Made by a program: the position numbers and the translations under genes
Source: Chloroflexota bacterium
GTDB lineage: Bacteria; Chloroflexota; Anaerolineae; Caldilineales; Caldilineaceae
Direction of reading: 5' to 3'
Assembly: GCA_003577005.1 (NCBI GenBank)
Contig: QEUW01000035.1
Coordinates: 1-33,181, forward strand
DNA length: 33,181 bases
Notes under the pieces: model-generated
What the model saw: only the letters and a program-made list of their open reading frames with translations
The model's database searches: none
What the model was told of the DNA's origin: nothing
Shown here: positions 24,601 through 32,328 of the stretch, piece after piece
Position numbering within the stretch: position 1 is the first letter of the stretch
Layout of the letters: every line of letters begins with the position of its first letter

Positions 24601-26019
24601 TTACTGCACCCATCCCCACGGCGTGCTCAGGCTGGCCGCAAGGACAAAACGGGCAGCTAGCTCTGGCCGGGTCAAGAAATGAAGATGGGTGTACGAGGCG
24701 AGCAAATTGCCCTGCCAGGCGCCCTCCAACTGTGGTTCGGAGTGGTAGGCGTCGGGTTGGATCTCGTAGAGATAGGGCAGGGATGGCGCCCGGTTGCACC
24801 AGGTCGAATAGTGAAACTCATGGCCGCGCATCTCCTCGCCGGCGCGCCAGAGCCAGTTGTCGACCAGGGCCCGCAGCGTGCGATAGCCCAGGGTCAGGCG
24901 CGGCTGCATCTTGGCGCATCCAGGCAACAGACCGGCCATCGTGTGCTGTTTGCCGTGGGCGTCGATGATCGCCCCGGTCAGGTACATCAAGCCGCCGCAC
25001 TCGGCATAGATGGGCAGACCGGCAGCGTGTGCCCGGCGCAGTTGCGCCAGGAGCGTCACGTTCTGCGCTAGCCCGGTCGCATAGAGTTCGGGGAAGCCGC
25101 CACAGAGGTAGATGCCCTGTGTCCCTCGCGGCAGCGTTGCGTCGCGCAGCGGGCTGAAGCGGGCGATCTCGGCGCCGGCTGCCCCGAGTAGATCGAGGTT
25201 ATCGGCATAGACAAAGTTGAAGGCGGCATCGTAGGCCACGGCGATCACCGCGCGTTTGGCGGCGGCCCAGACGGTAAATGGGTCATCGGCAGCCGGCGTG
25301 GGCAGGGGGCCGGCTGTCTTCGCTTGGGCGACGACGCGTGCAACATCTATTGTCTCTTCCACGGCAGCGCGTACCTGTTGTACCCACGTCTGCCACTGGG
25401 AACTCTCCGAGCGCGGCTCCGCGGTAGGAATGAGCCCCAGGTGGCGCTCGGGCAGGTGCAGCGCCTCGTTGTGAGCCAGATACCCCAACACGGGAACGCC
25501 GGTGTTCTCTTCGATGGCTTCCCGCACCATTTGCGCATGGCGGGCGCCACCGACTTGATTCAAGATCACCCCGGCCAGCCGCACCTTCGGGTCAAAATCA
25601 CGGAAACCGCGCACGATCGCCCCCGCGCTGCGCGCCATGGCGCTTGCATCGAGCACCAGCAACACCGGCGCGTTGAGCAGGCGAGCAATGTGGGCAGCGC
25701 TGCCGCTGTCATCCACCCCCGACAGGCCGTCGAAGAGGCCCATTACCCCCTCGATGAGCGCGATATCGGCGTGGCGGCTGCGCCGGACAAAGCTGGCAAG
25801 GATCCGCTCCGGCGGCAGCAGCCAGGGGTCGAGGTTGTGGCAGGGCTCGCCGGCTGCCAGGCTGTGATAGGTTGGGTCAATATAATCAGGCCCGACCTTG
25901 AAAGGCGCGACCCGCAACCCGCGCGCCACCAGCGCGGCAATCAGCCCGGCGGTCACGGTGGTCTTGCCGCTGCCGCTCATGGGGGCCGCGATGATCAGCC
26001 GGTGCATGGTGTGTGCCAT
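24601..26019 (-). CDS. cobB: cobyrinate a,c-diamide synthase (CobB/CbiA)
   Basis: This 472-residue enzyme amidates the a and c side chains of cobyrinic acid (or its hydrogeno form) with glutamine and ATP. The N-terminal P-loop is APMSGSGKTTV (12-22), followed by VAPFKVGPDYIDPTYH. The C-terminal glutaminase domain has the cysteine in IYAECGGLMYLTG and the catalytic GHEFHYS. AAAGGT lies before the ATG at 26019, and an ATG 12 bases inside is the alternative start. It follows the second BtuF-like gene with a 16-base gap, and cobQ is next downstream after two palindromes. Confidence 0.96.
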   Translation of the reverse strand: MAHTMHRLIIAAPMSGSGKTTVTAGLIAALVARGLRVAPFKVGPDYIDPTYHSLAAGEPCHNLDPWLLPPERILASFVRRSRHADIALIEGVMGLFDGLSGVDDSGSAAHIARLLNAPVLLVLDASAMARSAGAIVRGFRDFDPKVRLAGVILNQVGGARHAQMVREAIEENTGVPVLGYLAHNEALHLPERHLGLIPTAEPRSESSQWQTWVQQVRAAVEETIDVARVVAQAKTAGPLPTPAADDPFTVWAAAKRAVIAVAYDAAFNFVYADNLDLLGAAGAEIARFSPLRDATLPRGTQGIYLCGGFPELYATGLAQNVTLLAQLRRAHAAGLPIYAECGGLMYLTGAIIDAHGKQHTMAGLLPGCAKMQPRLTLGYRTLRALVDNWLWRAGEEMRGHEFHYSTWCNRAPSLPYLYEIQPDAYHSEPQLEGAWQGNLLASYTHLHFLTRPELAARFVLAASLSTPWGWVQ

Positions 26020-26035
26020 CTGCTACCTTTTGTGG

Positions 26036-26791
26036 TTATCTTTTCTCAAAACTGTGAATGACCTCAGCCAACCGGCGCGCCCCTTCCACCAGGTTGGGGC
26101 CGGGCGAGTTGAGCAGCATCTCATCGACTGTGACAACCCGCCGGGTGCGTACAGCCGCCAGCTCGCGCCAGCCAGGGCGGCGGTAGACCACCTCCGGGTT
26201 GATCTGAGCCGCACCAGCCCAGGCCAGCACGATCAGTTGGGGATCGGCGGCCTGGATTTCGGCGTCTGTCACGGAGCGTCCGGGAGGCAGCGGCACAAAT
26301 TCACCACCGGCCAGCTCGACCAGTTCCGCCACCCAGGGCATGGCGTTCATAGCCGGTTTGGGCCACATTTCGACATAGACTCGTGGCCGCAGGCGTCCCA
26401 TCAGGTTCTGACGGATAACGTCGAACTCCTGGTGCATGGCGGCGATCAGTTTCTGCGCTCGATCAGTAGCGCCAGTGATCCGCCCCACCAGGTCGATATG
26501 CCGGTAGACATCGGCCAGGCTCTCTGGCGCCAGACAGAGCACATCAAGCCGGGCCGCCAGCAGTGCAGTGATACTCTCCTGCCGGTAGGGCGCCGAGGCG
26601 ATCACCAGGTCGGGCCGGTAGGACGCCAGGTCTTCAGCCCGGATCGACCAGGAGGAGGGCGTGCGCGGCAGATGCGCAACGTCCGCCAGGTGAGAGCAAT
26701 GTTCGCTGACTGCAACCAGTTTCGCCCCCTGGCCAAGCGCTACGAAAATGGCGGCGATGCTGGGCTCCAGCGCGACGATCCGTTTGCTCAT
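26036..26791 (-). CDS. BtuF-like (PF01497-type) binding protein without signal peptide, second of a pair
   Basis: This is 251 residues from the ATG at 26791, which overlaps the previous stop by one base (TGATG). The frame is open further upstream, but that part is an out-of-frame shadow of the preceding gene. It starts MSKRIVALEPSIAAIFVALG and has PDLVIASAPYRQES and VYVEMWPKPAMNAMPWVAEL, all typical of periplasmic-binding-like ABC substrate-binding domains for corrinoid or siderophores. There is no signal peptide or lipobox, so the protein should be cytoplasmic. It is shorter than the preceding paralogue and lacks that protein's CxxC motif. A corrinoid-binding or chaperone role fits the operon but is inference. 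Confidence 0.82.
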   Translation of the reverse strand: MSKRIVALEPSIAAIFVALGQGAKLVAVSEHCSHLADVAHLPRTPSSWSIRAEDLASYRPDLVIASAPYRQESITALLAARLDVLCLAPESLADVYRHIDLVGRITGATDRAQKLIAAMHQEFDVIRQNLMGRLRPRVYVEMWPKPAMNAMPWVAELVELAGGEFVPLPPGRSVTDAEIQAADPQLIVLAWAGAAQINPEVVYRRPGWRELAAVRTRRVVTVDEMLLNSPGPNLVEGARRLAEVIHSFEKR

Positions 26792-27681
26792 CACGCGGGT
26801 GACCCCGCAAGTTCGGCCAGCGGATGGAGCAAGCGCACCAGTTGCTCGATGCCATCCACCAGGCGGGGCGCCGGGCGCGAGCAATAGCTGTTGGCATCCA
26901 GCGCAAAGATGCGCCCGTTCTGTGCGGCAGGAATACGGTCGAAGCCGGCCGGTTTTGGCAATTCTGCCCACTGGCGTTCGGTCTCTTCTTTGCTGTAGCC
27001 GCAAGGGATGAGCAGCATCACCTCTGGCTGGGCGGCAATGACGTCGTCCCACGTGGTGCGGAAGGATTTCTCGCCGGTGCGGCCGAGCACCTCCTGGCCC
27101 CCGGCCCGGGCAATCATCTCCGGCACCCAGTGACCGGCGGCGAAGGGTGGGTCGAGCCACTCCAGGGCGAAGACGCGCGGCCGCGGCAGGCCTCGAACTT
27201 GCCTGGCAACCCGATCCATACGCTGGCGCAGATTCGCAACCAACACATCTCCCCGCTCGAGCACACCCGTTACCTCGGCGATGCGCGTAATATCGGCAAA
27301 GATGCCGTTGAGGTCGGGCGGGGTGAGCGAAATGACTTGCGGATTGCCTGGCAGCCGTGCGGCAAGCGAACAGACATCCGCATAGGCGACTGCGCAGACG
27401 TCGCACAACTCCTGTGTGATCAACAGGTCGGGCTGGAGCGCGGCCAGCAACGCCTCATCCAGCTCGTAGATGCCCTCGCCGCGCCGCAAGCGCGCCGAGA
27501 CTTCCCGGTCGATCTCCGCCGCCGACAGCCCCGCGGGCAGCGCCGAACGGGTCAAGCGCGGCAAGCCGGCCACCACATCCGGCGGATAGTCACACTCATG
27601 CGAAACGCCAACGAGCGTCTCCTCCAACCCGAGGGCGCCGACAATTTCGGTTGCGGACGGCAGCAGTGAGGCAATACGCAT
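26791..27681 (-). CDS. cytoplasmic cobalamin-binding-like protein (BtuF family, no signal peptide), first of a pair
   Basis: This is 296 residues from the ATG at 27681, with a strong AAAGGAG Shine-Dalgarno at 27687-27693; upstream in-frame starts lie in repeat sequence. Motifs of the widespread signal-less 'cobalamin-binding protein' family are visible: RIASLLPSATEIVGALG (2-18), VGVSHECDYPPDV, the CxxC in ELCDVCAVAY (about 124-133), FALEWLDPPFAAGHWVPE (about 183-200) and LLIPCGYSKEET. The absence of an export signal makes it unlikely to be the transporter's binding protein. Position between btuD and cobB points to a corrinoid-related role. Its RBS directly abuts a heptamer-repeat block. Confidence 0.85.
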   Translation of the reverse strand: MRIASLLPSATEIVGALGLEETLVGVSHECDYPPDVVAGLPRLTRSALPAGLSAAEIDREVSARLRRGEGIYELDEALLAALQPDLLITQELCDVCAVAYADVCSLAARLPGNPQVISLTPPDLNGIFADITRIAEVTGVLERGDVLVANLRQRMDRVARQVRGLPRPRVFALEWLDPPFAAGHWVPEMIARAGGQEVLGRTGEKSFRTTWDDVIAAQPEVMLLIPCGYSKEETERQWAELPKPAGFDRIPAAQNGRIFALDANSYCSRPAPRLVDGIEQLVRLLHPLAELAGSPA

Positions 27682-27691
27682 GAAATCTCCT

Positions 27692-27913
27692 TTAATTGTC
27701 AATGGTTAATGGTCAATAGTCAATTGTTAATGAGGGCTGCCGCGCAGACGAGGTAGCGCCACAGAATAGCGTGAACGGGGCAACAGAGTGCGACGCACGG
27801 GCCAGAAGCACTCCTGTATGACCATTCATTTTCTGGCTCGTGCGTCGCACTCCACGGTTTCCTGCAGTGCTATCCGCAGACGATTAGCCATTGACAATTG
27901 ATCATTGACCATT
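27692..27913. repeat. nested repeat hairpin between btuD and the BtuF-like gene
   Basis: Heptamer arms of the CAATGGTTAATGGTCAATAG type (27692-27734) and their partial complement (27887-27913) enclose about 150 bases. Within them a second stem pairs 27786-27807 (GAGTGCGACGCACGGGCCAG start) with 27831-27852 over 22 bp, with one G-T wobble. The repeat starts at the btuD stop codon and ends at the Shine-Dalgarno of the next gene, filling the whole gap of 230 bases. Confidence 0.75.
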
Positions 27914-28925
27914 ACGGATGTTTGACTCGTTCGATCACATCGGCCAGGGAACGGTATTGTTCCTGGTATTGTGGGGTGGTGACCTGCCAGTCACCACCGT
28001 TGACGAAGACGTGCAGCGGCAGATGGCTGCCGTTGGGCACCACTTCGTAGCCGATCCGCTCAAGGGCGCGGGCAGTCCACTGGGCGACCAGCCCCTCGCC
28101 GCTCAGGCCGATGGGGCCACAGGGCGAGCGGTGGAGACGAAAGGTAGCGGTTGCGCTGTCGAATTCCACGCCTTCGCTCTGGAAGGTCTGTTTGAGCGCA
28201 CCATTGAGGGCCAGTTCCTCGGGGATGCCTGTGGTCAAGTGTCCATCTGCGGGTAACAGCCAGAAACGGTCGGCGATGCGGAGGGCCAGCTCCAGGTCGT
28301 GGGTCGAGACGAGAATGGCCCGGCTGGTGGTGTAGGCCAGCGTCCCCAACAGGCGCATCAGTTCGACCCGGCGCGGCAGATCAAGAAAAGCCGTCGGCTC
28401 GTCGAGGATGAGCAGGGGTGCTTCCTGCGCCAGGGCGCGGGCGATCATCACCTTCTGGCGTTCGCCGTCGCTGAGCTCGCTGAGCGGGCAGGGCGCCAGG
28501 TGCGCCGCTCCCACCGCCGTGAGCGCCCAGCGCACGATCTCCTCATCGTGTGGTGTGAGGGTGCCGCGCCAGTCGGTATAGGGGTGGCGGCCCAATGTCA
28601 CCAGCGCATAGGCCGAGAGATTGCCGGCCTCCACGCGATCGGTGAGCACCACGGCCAGGCGCCGGGCCACCTCATCTGCGGGCAGGCGGTGCAGCTCTTC
28701 GCCACCCAGATAGACCTGGCCGCGCAGGGGTCTCTGCAACCCGGCCAGCGTGCGCAGCAGGGTCGACTTGCCGGCGCCGTTGGGGCCAATGAGCGCCACC
28801 AGCTCGCCGACGCGCAACTTAACTTCGATGCCCGCGGCGACAACTTTGGCTGACTGCCGCGGCAACGTGTAGCCGATGTCGAGAGTGTGGGTCGTGAGTA
28901 GGGTGTGTCGTGTGCGCATCGTCAT
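27912..28925 (-). CDS. btuD: cobalamin/corrinoid ABC transporter ATP-binding protein with C-terminal extension
   Basis: This is a 337-residue ATPase. Walker A is GPNGAGKST (47-55), the signature is LSDGE (151-155), Walker B is LLILDEP (171-177) and the H-loop is STHD (about 208). It is a FecE/BtuD-type subunit that energises the BtuC permease. Residues beyond about 260 (RLHRSPCGPIGLSGEGLVAQ to the end) form an extra 75-residue domain not usual for BtuD. Its ATG overlaps the btuC stop by 4 bases (ATGA), so the two are translationally coupled. Its stop TAA begins the heptamer repeat downstream. Confidence 0.93.
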   Translation of the reverse strand: MTMRTRHTLLTTHTLDIGYTLPRQSAKVVAAGIEVKLRVGELVALIGPNGAGKSTLLRTLAGLQRPLRGQVYLGGEELHRLPADEVARRLAVVLTDRVEAGNLSAYALVTLGRHPYTDWRGTLTPHDEEIVRWALTAVGAAHLAPCPLSELSDGERQKVMIARALAQEAPLLILDEPTAFLDLPRRVELMRLLGTLAYTTSRAILVSTHDLELALRIADRFWLLPADGHLTTGIPEELALNGALKQTFQSEGVEFDSATATFRLHRSPCGPIGLSGEGLVAQWTARALERIGYEVVPNGSHLPLHVFVNGGDWQVTTPQYQEQYRSLADVIERVKHP

Positions 28926-30001
28926 CCCCCAAACGCCGTCCGCATCTGCCGCTGGCGCAGGACCACCCAGATGACCACCGGCACGCCAAAGAGCGAAGTG
29001 ATCACATTGAGCGGCAAGATATACTGGCTGCCCGGCATCTGCGCAATGAGATCGGCCACCAGCGCCAGCGCGCCGCCCAACAACATGCTGGTGGGCACAA
29101 GCACACGGTGATCCGCCGTGTTGAAAAGGCTCCGGCAGAGGTGGGGCACAGCCACGCCGAGGAACGCGATAGGCCCACAGAAAGCGGTCACTGTCCCGGC
29201 AAGCAGGGAGGCGCTGACGATGAGCCAGATGCGGGTGCGGGCCACATTGAGTCCCAGTGTGCGGGCGTAGGTCTCGCCGAGCAGCAGGGCGTTGAGCGGC
29301 TTGGGGAGGAGCACCGCCACACCGAGGCCCACCAGCAGCAGCGGCGCAAAGACACGCATCTGGCTCCAGGTGACGCCGGCAAAGCTCCCCGCCGCCCAGA
29401 TCGTAAACGACTGGATGCGTTCCGGCAGGCTAAAATAGATGAGCAGGCTGACCAGCGCGCTCGTCAGGTAGCCAAACATCAACCCCAAAATGAGCAGCGT
29501 GACCGTGTTCTGCACGCGGCGGGCAACCAACAATACGGCCACCAGTGTACCGGCGGCGCCCAATCCGGCGGCGGCAGCCAACCCGAGATCGCCTAGAAAA
29601 CCCAACCCGGTCAGCAACATGGCGCCGGTGGCCCCGGCGCTCAGGATAACAATCGCCACCCCCAGGCTAGCCCCGGAGCTGACACCGAGCGTAAAGGGAT
29701 CGGCCAGCGGGTTGCGGAAGAGCGTCTGCATTTGCAGCCCGCTGATGGCCAACGCCGCGCCGCTGAACAGCGCCGTCAGCGCCTTGGGCAGCCGGAACTT
29801 GAGCACGATGTCGGCCCACGTAGCGCGGTCGGGGACACCCCCCAGCAAGATGCGCAGCACCTGATCGAGCGGAATATTGACCGAACCTACTGCCAGGCTC
29901 AATAAGAACGTCAGCACCAACAAGCCGATCAACGCCAGCAAGGTCAGCCGCCGCAGACCGAGGCGCGGCCAGGGTTGGTCGAAACTGGTCGAAATCGTCA
30001 T
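28922..30001 (-). CDS. btuC: cobalamin/corrinoid ABC transporter permease (BtuC/FecCD family)
   Basis: This 359-residue membrane protein has about ten hydrophobic helices. It has the FecCD family segments VNIPLDQVLRILLG, RLPKALTALFSGAALAISGL, QTLFRNPLADPFTLGVSSG and FCGPIAFLGVAVPHLCRSLF, the last ones facing the ATPase. It forms the inner-membrane channel. The ATG at 30001 is chosen because no in-frame start upstream is preceded by a Shine-Dalgarno. A 92-base gap, with no strong hairpin, separates it from the binding-protein gene. Paired with btuD and the lipoprotein it makes a complete importer. Confidence 0.94.
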   Translation of the reverse strand: MTISTSFDQPWPRLGLRRLTLLALIGLLVLTFLLSLAVGSVNIPLDQVLRILLGGVPDRATWADIVLKFRLPKALTALFSGAALAISGLQMQTLFRNPLADPFTLGVSSGASLGVAIVILSAGATGAMLLTGLGFLGDLGLAAAAGLGAAGTLVAVLLVARRVQNTVTLLILGLMFGYLTSALVSLLIYFSLPERIQSFTIWAAGSFAGVTWSQMRVFAPLLLVGLGVAVLLPKPLNALLLGETYARTLGLNVARTRIWLIVSASLLAGTVTAFCGPIAFLGVAVPHLCRSLFNTADHRVLVPTSMLLGGALALVADLIAQMPGSQYILPLNVITSLFGVPVVIWVVLRQRQMRTAFGG

Positions 30002-30093
30002 AGACTATGCCCGTTATACCAGAACAGCGAGTGGGGCGAATGAGGGTTGCGGAGCTTGCTCCCTAATCTCCTCAAATCCCCTGAATGGCTCTT

Positions 30094-31323
30094 TTATTTC
30101 AACTGCTGATAATAGACCAACTCATGCTCCGGCAAGAGCTCTTGGTGGAAGATCTTGATCAGGTCGGCGAGCACGACATCGGGGTTGGCGCTGCCGCTTT
30201 CGTAATAATCGTTGCCGCCGTTGGCGTTGACGCGCACGTTGTTGTTCCAGACGTTGCCAGCTTGAAAGGCGGCAAAGTCGGCATAGCGGGCGTCGGCGGC
30301 CAGCAGATCGCCCAGGCTGTTGATAAAGCCCAGATTGAGCCAGAAGTCGGCGTCGCGGGCGCGGTCAAAGACCACCTCGAACGAAAGAGGGACGCTGCCG
30401 CTGCCGGGTTCATCGGCCCAGAGGAAATCGGCGCCGGCATCGGCCAGATAGCGGGCAAAGTAGCTCTCGCCGCCGGGCATGTACCAGACGCCCTGGTAGA
30501 CGGTGTCGGTAAAGACGGTGGGCCGGTCGCTCACCTGGGCAGTCAGCGCGCTCAGTTCCTCGTAGCGGGTGGCAGTCTCGCCAAAGATGGTCTCAGCTTG
30601 CGCCTCCTGGTTGAAAAAGAGAGCGATGAATTTGAGCCACTCGGCGCGCCCCAGCGGTGAACTGTCGAGCCAGCTTGCCTCGACGACGACCGGCAACCCG
30701 GCCTCGATGAGCTTGGGATGGGCATCATAATCGCCGCCTCCAACTGAGTAGGTAAGGATCAGGTCAGGGTCCAGTTCCAGCGCCTGCTCGATGTTGACAT
30801 TGGCCCCGTAGCCAATGTAGCCGAGTTTGCCCTCCTGGTCCATGACATTCACCGCTTCATTGTTCACATAAGTGATGTCGTCCAACCCAACCAGCCGGTC
30901 GAGGACGTCAAGCTGCTCCAGCACCGGCAGATAGGTGGTGGACATACCGATAAAACGCATCACCGGCACCTCGATAATCTCCTGGGCAGAGAAACCCTCG
31001 GGCGCGGGTGTCCCACATTGGACGAGCACATAGCGGAGCGGCTCGCCCGCCCCCTGCCACGGTGTCTCAATCGTCACAACCTTATAATGATTGTGATACT
31101 CGACGGTGAAGCCGTCGGTATGGGTGAGCATCAGCTTGTCGGGGAAATAGTCTATCGTCGCGTCGTACGCCGTCACACAGCTGTCGCTCAGATTGGACGT
31201 GGGCGCAATAGCAGCCGTATTTCCTGGCGCCGGGGCTGGGGCGGGCGCCAGCGCGCCAGACTGGCAGGCAACCAGCAGTGCGGCACAGAGTGTGCATAGA
31301 GCTACTAATTTGCGAATGTGCAT
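30094..31323 (-). CDS. btuF: ABC transporter substrate-binding lipoprotein, probably corrinoid (BtuF-type)
   Basis: This is 409 residues from the ATG at 31323, with GGAGAG upstream; the frame is open to 31377. The N-terminus is a lipoprotein signal, MHIRKLVALCTLCAALLVAC, with lipobox LVAC and Cys20 as the anchor. A Pro/Ala-rich linker follows. The binding domain shows VPVMRFIGMSTTYLPVLEQL, DLILTYSVGGGDYDAHPKLI, YQGVWYMPGGESYFARYLAD and a C-terminal ADLIKIFHQELLPE. It belongs to the PF01497 family. Together with BtuC and BtuD it would capture corrinoid at the outer face of the membrane. Siderophore ligand is not excluded, but the riboswitch upstream supports corrinoid. Confidence 0.88.
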   Translation of the reverse strand: MHIRKLVALCTLCAALLVACQSGALAPAPAPAPGNTAAIAPTSNLSDSCVTAYDATIDYFPDKLMLTHTDGFTVEYHNHYKVVTIETPWQGAGEPLRYVLVQCGTPAPEGFSAQEIIEVPVMRFIGMSTTYLPVLEQLDVLDRLVGLDDITYVNNEAVNVMDQEGKLGYIGYGANVNIEQALELDPDLILTYSVGGGDYDAHPKLIEAGLPVVVEASWLDSSPLGRAEWLKFIALFFNQEAQAETIFGETATRYEELSALTAQVSDRPTVFTDTVYQGVWYMPGGESYFARYLADAGADFLWADEPGSGSVPLSFEVVFDRARDADFWLNLGFINSLGDLLAADARYADFAAFQAGNVWNNNVRVNANGGNDYYESGSANPDVVLADLIKIFHQELLPEHELVYYQQLK

Positions 31324-31383
31324 ACCGTTTTCTCTCCATGTATCTGCATTCAATTTCAACCTGACTGCTCTACCCAAATCGAG

Positions 31384-31776
31384 TTAAGTTGCACCGGGGT
31401 CCTGTCCAACCAACCCGGCTGCCGAACAATGAAGCATGGGGTTGTCCGACAGCTGGTGAAAGATATACGCTTCCACTGGCCGGCCACCGTAGAGATGTTC
31501 ATGGATGATGCGGTCGAGGACAGCTTCATCGACATGGTGATACCAGATGCCATCTGGATAAACCACAAGCAAGGGCCCGTTATAGCAGACCCCCAGACAA
31601 GGGGTGACCCCACGCTTGACGCGCCAGGGATTGTCATAGCGACCCAACTCGCCGAGCTTGCTTGCCAGCCGCTGATAGAGGGCGGCGGCTTTGCCTTCGG
31701 GGTCACAATAGTTGCCCACACAGAGAAAGAGATGGCGCGCATAGGGCGCCTGGCTTGGTCTGTCCAACTCACTCAT
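31384..31776 (-). CDS. thioredoxin-like [2Fe-2S] ferredoxin, CbiW-like
   Basis: This is a 130-residue protein with the four cysteines of thioredoxin-like [2Fe-2S] ferredoxins: C19 and C24 ([12 protein letters not shown]) and C60 and C64 ([20 protein letters not shown]), followed by [19 protein letters not shown]. Related CbiW proteins occur in cobalamin operons and are thought to supply electrons for corrinoid reduction or ring contraction. It is the first gene after the cobalamin riboswitch and terminator. The ATG at 31776 has only a weak Shine-Dalgarno. The tail ends in a Pro/Gly-rich stretch. Confidence 0.85.
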   Translation of the reverse strand: MSELDRPSQAPYARHLFLCVGNYCDPEGKAAALYQRLASKLGELGRYDNPWRVKRGVTPCLGVCYNGPLLVVYPDGIWYHHVDEAVLDRIIHEHLYGGRPVEAYIFHQLSDNPMLHCSAAGLVGQDPGAT

Positions 31777-31868
31777 CTCATTGTTCTCGCAAAGTCTATT
31801 CAGAACCTTGTCCCTCTCGTAGCTAGCCAGTTACGCTGGTAACGTGACCTACGGAAGATCATCACAAC

Positions 31869-31891
31869 AAAAAACCCGCCAAAACGGCGGG
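31869..31891 (-). terminator. intrinsic terminator of the cobalamin riboswitch
   Basis: On the minus strand CCCGCC-GTTTT-GGCGGG is followed by six T residues (plus strand CCCGCC at 31875-31880, GGCGGG at 31886-31891, A-tract 31869-31874). Upstream, AGGTGGGCC (31920-31928) can pair with GGCCCGCC (31886-31893) with one G-U pair, which would dissolve the terminator. CCACCT (31939-31944) can in turn sequester that strand. Confidence 0.85.
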
Positions 31892-32021
31892 CCTGGTTCA
31901 AAAAATACGCTTGATGCCTGGCCCACCTCTCTCCACGAAGGTGGTACACAAGACCTCGCTGTCACGGCCACACTATGGCCGGGCCAGCGAATTTCCATCA
32001 AGGCGGGTAATCGGGCTTGCA

Positions 32022-32119
32022 AATGGTCAATTGTGAATGGTCAATGTTCAATTATCAATGAGTGCGCAGTAGAGTTTGACTCATTAACAATTGACAATTG
32101 ATCGTTGACAATTCACCAT
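32022..32119. repeat. heptamer-repeat hairpin inside the riboswitch
   Basis: Units such as AATGGTCAATTGTGAATGG (32022-32063) and an imperfect complement (32079-32119) form a hairpin of roughly 40 pairs with about a fifth mismatched. The closing stem is AATGAGT/ACTCATT (32057-32063, 32079-32085). It is the same repeat family as at 22825-22935 and 27692-27913, but here it occupies the peripheral domain of the aptamer. Confidence 0.7.
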
Positions 32120-32277
32120 GAACTTACCGTTGCGGGACAGCGCCGGACTCGTTGCTGGCGGTTTGCGCTCTGGCTGGGCCACAGCAAACCTGGACAACCC
32201 ACCGGCTTCCCCCATTATGCGCCCTGCATCCGGGCAGTGGGCGCACCTTGACGGCTTGTGGATTTGCTTTGACAAGC

Positions 32278-32307
32278 AGTATAACAGTGAGGGCGCGTCC
32301 ATGTCAA
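32278..32307 (-). promoter_or_regulatory. sigma-A promoter of the cobalamin operon
   Basis: On the minus strand there is a perfect -35 TTGACA (32302-32307), an 18-base spacer and -10 TATACT (32278-32283, five of six). Start near 32271, about 20 bases before the aptamer P1 strand. This is the strongest promoter in the window. Confidence 0.8.
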
Positions 32308-32328
32308 TCTGAGCGGGGCAAATGAGTG

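Larger units (their letters stand above)
31867..32271 (-). ncRNA. cobalamin (B12) riboswitch leader with terminator
   Basis: On the minus strand the leader carries the cobalamin-aptamer landmarks in order: P1 5' strand CAAGG (about 32247-32251), AGGTGCGCCC, GCATAATGGGGGAAGCCGGTG (split here: GCATAATGG then GGGAAGCCGGTG), CTGTCCCGC, then CCGCAACGGTAA (32124-32135). The B12 box AAGCCCGATTACCCGCC lies at 32002-32018, and the P1 3' strand CCTTG at 31999-32003. The peripheral domain between GTAA and the B12 box (32019-32123) is a heptamer-repeat hairpin. The aptamer is followed by an expression platform with an intrinsic terminator (31869-31891). It controls the CbiW/BtuF/BtuC/BtuD run and probably the genes downstream. 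Binding of adenosylcobalamin should stop transcription. Confidence 0.93.

Noticed and set aside
23135..24682. 515-residue plus-strand frame opposite cobQ
   Set aside because: cobQ on the minus strand has full motifs; the plus-strand product has none and is rich in His/Arg/Gln, typical of a shadow.
26792..27406. N-terminal extension of the second BtuF-like frame, making a 456-residue product
   Set aside because: This part lies over the first BtuF-like gene in another frame, is rich in Arg/His/Ala as in shadow frames, and the family N-terminus is at the ATG at 26791.
32022..32119. Heptamer repeats read as a CRISPR array
   Set aside because: Units are about 7 bases, degenerate and without spacers; no cas gene is nearby.
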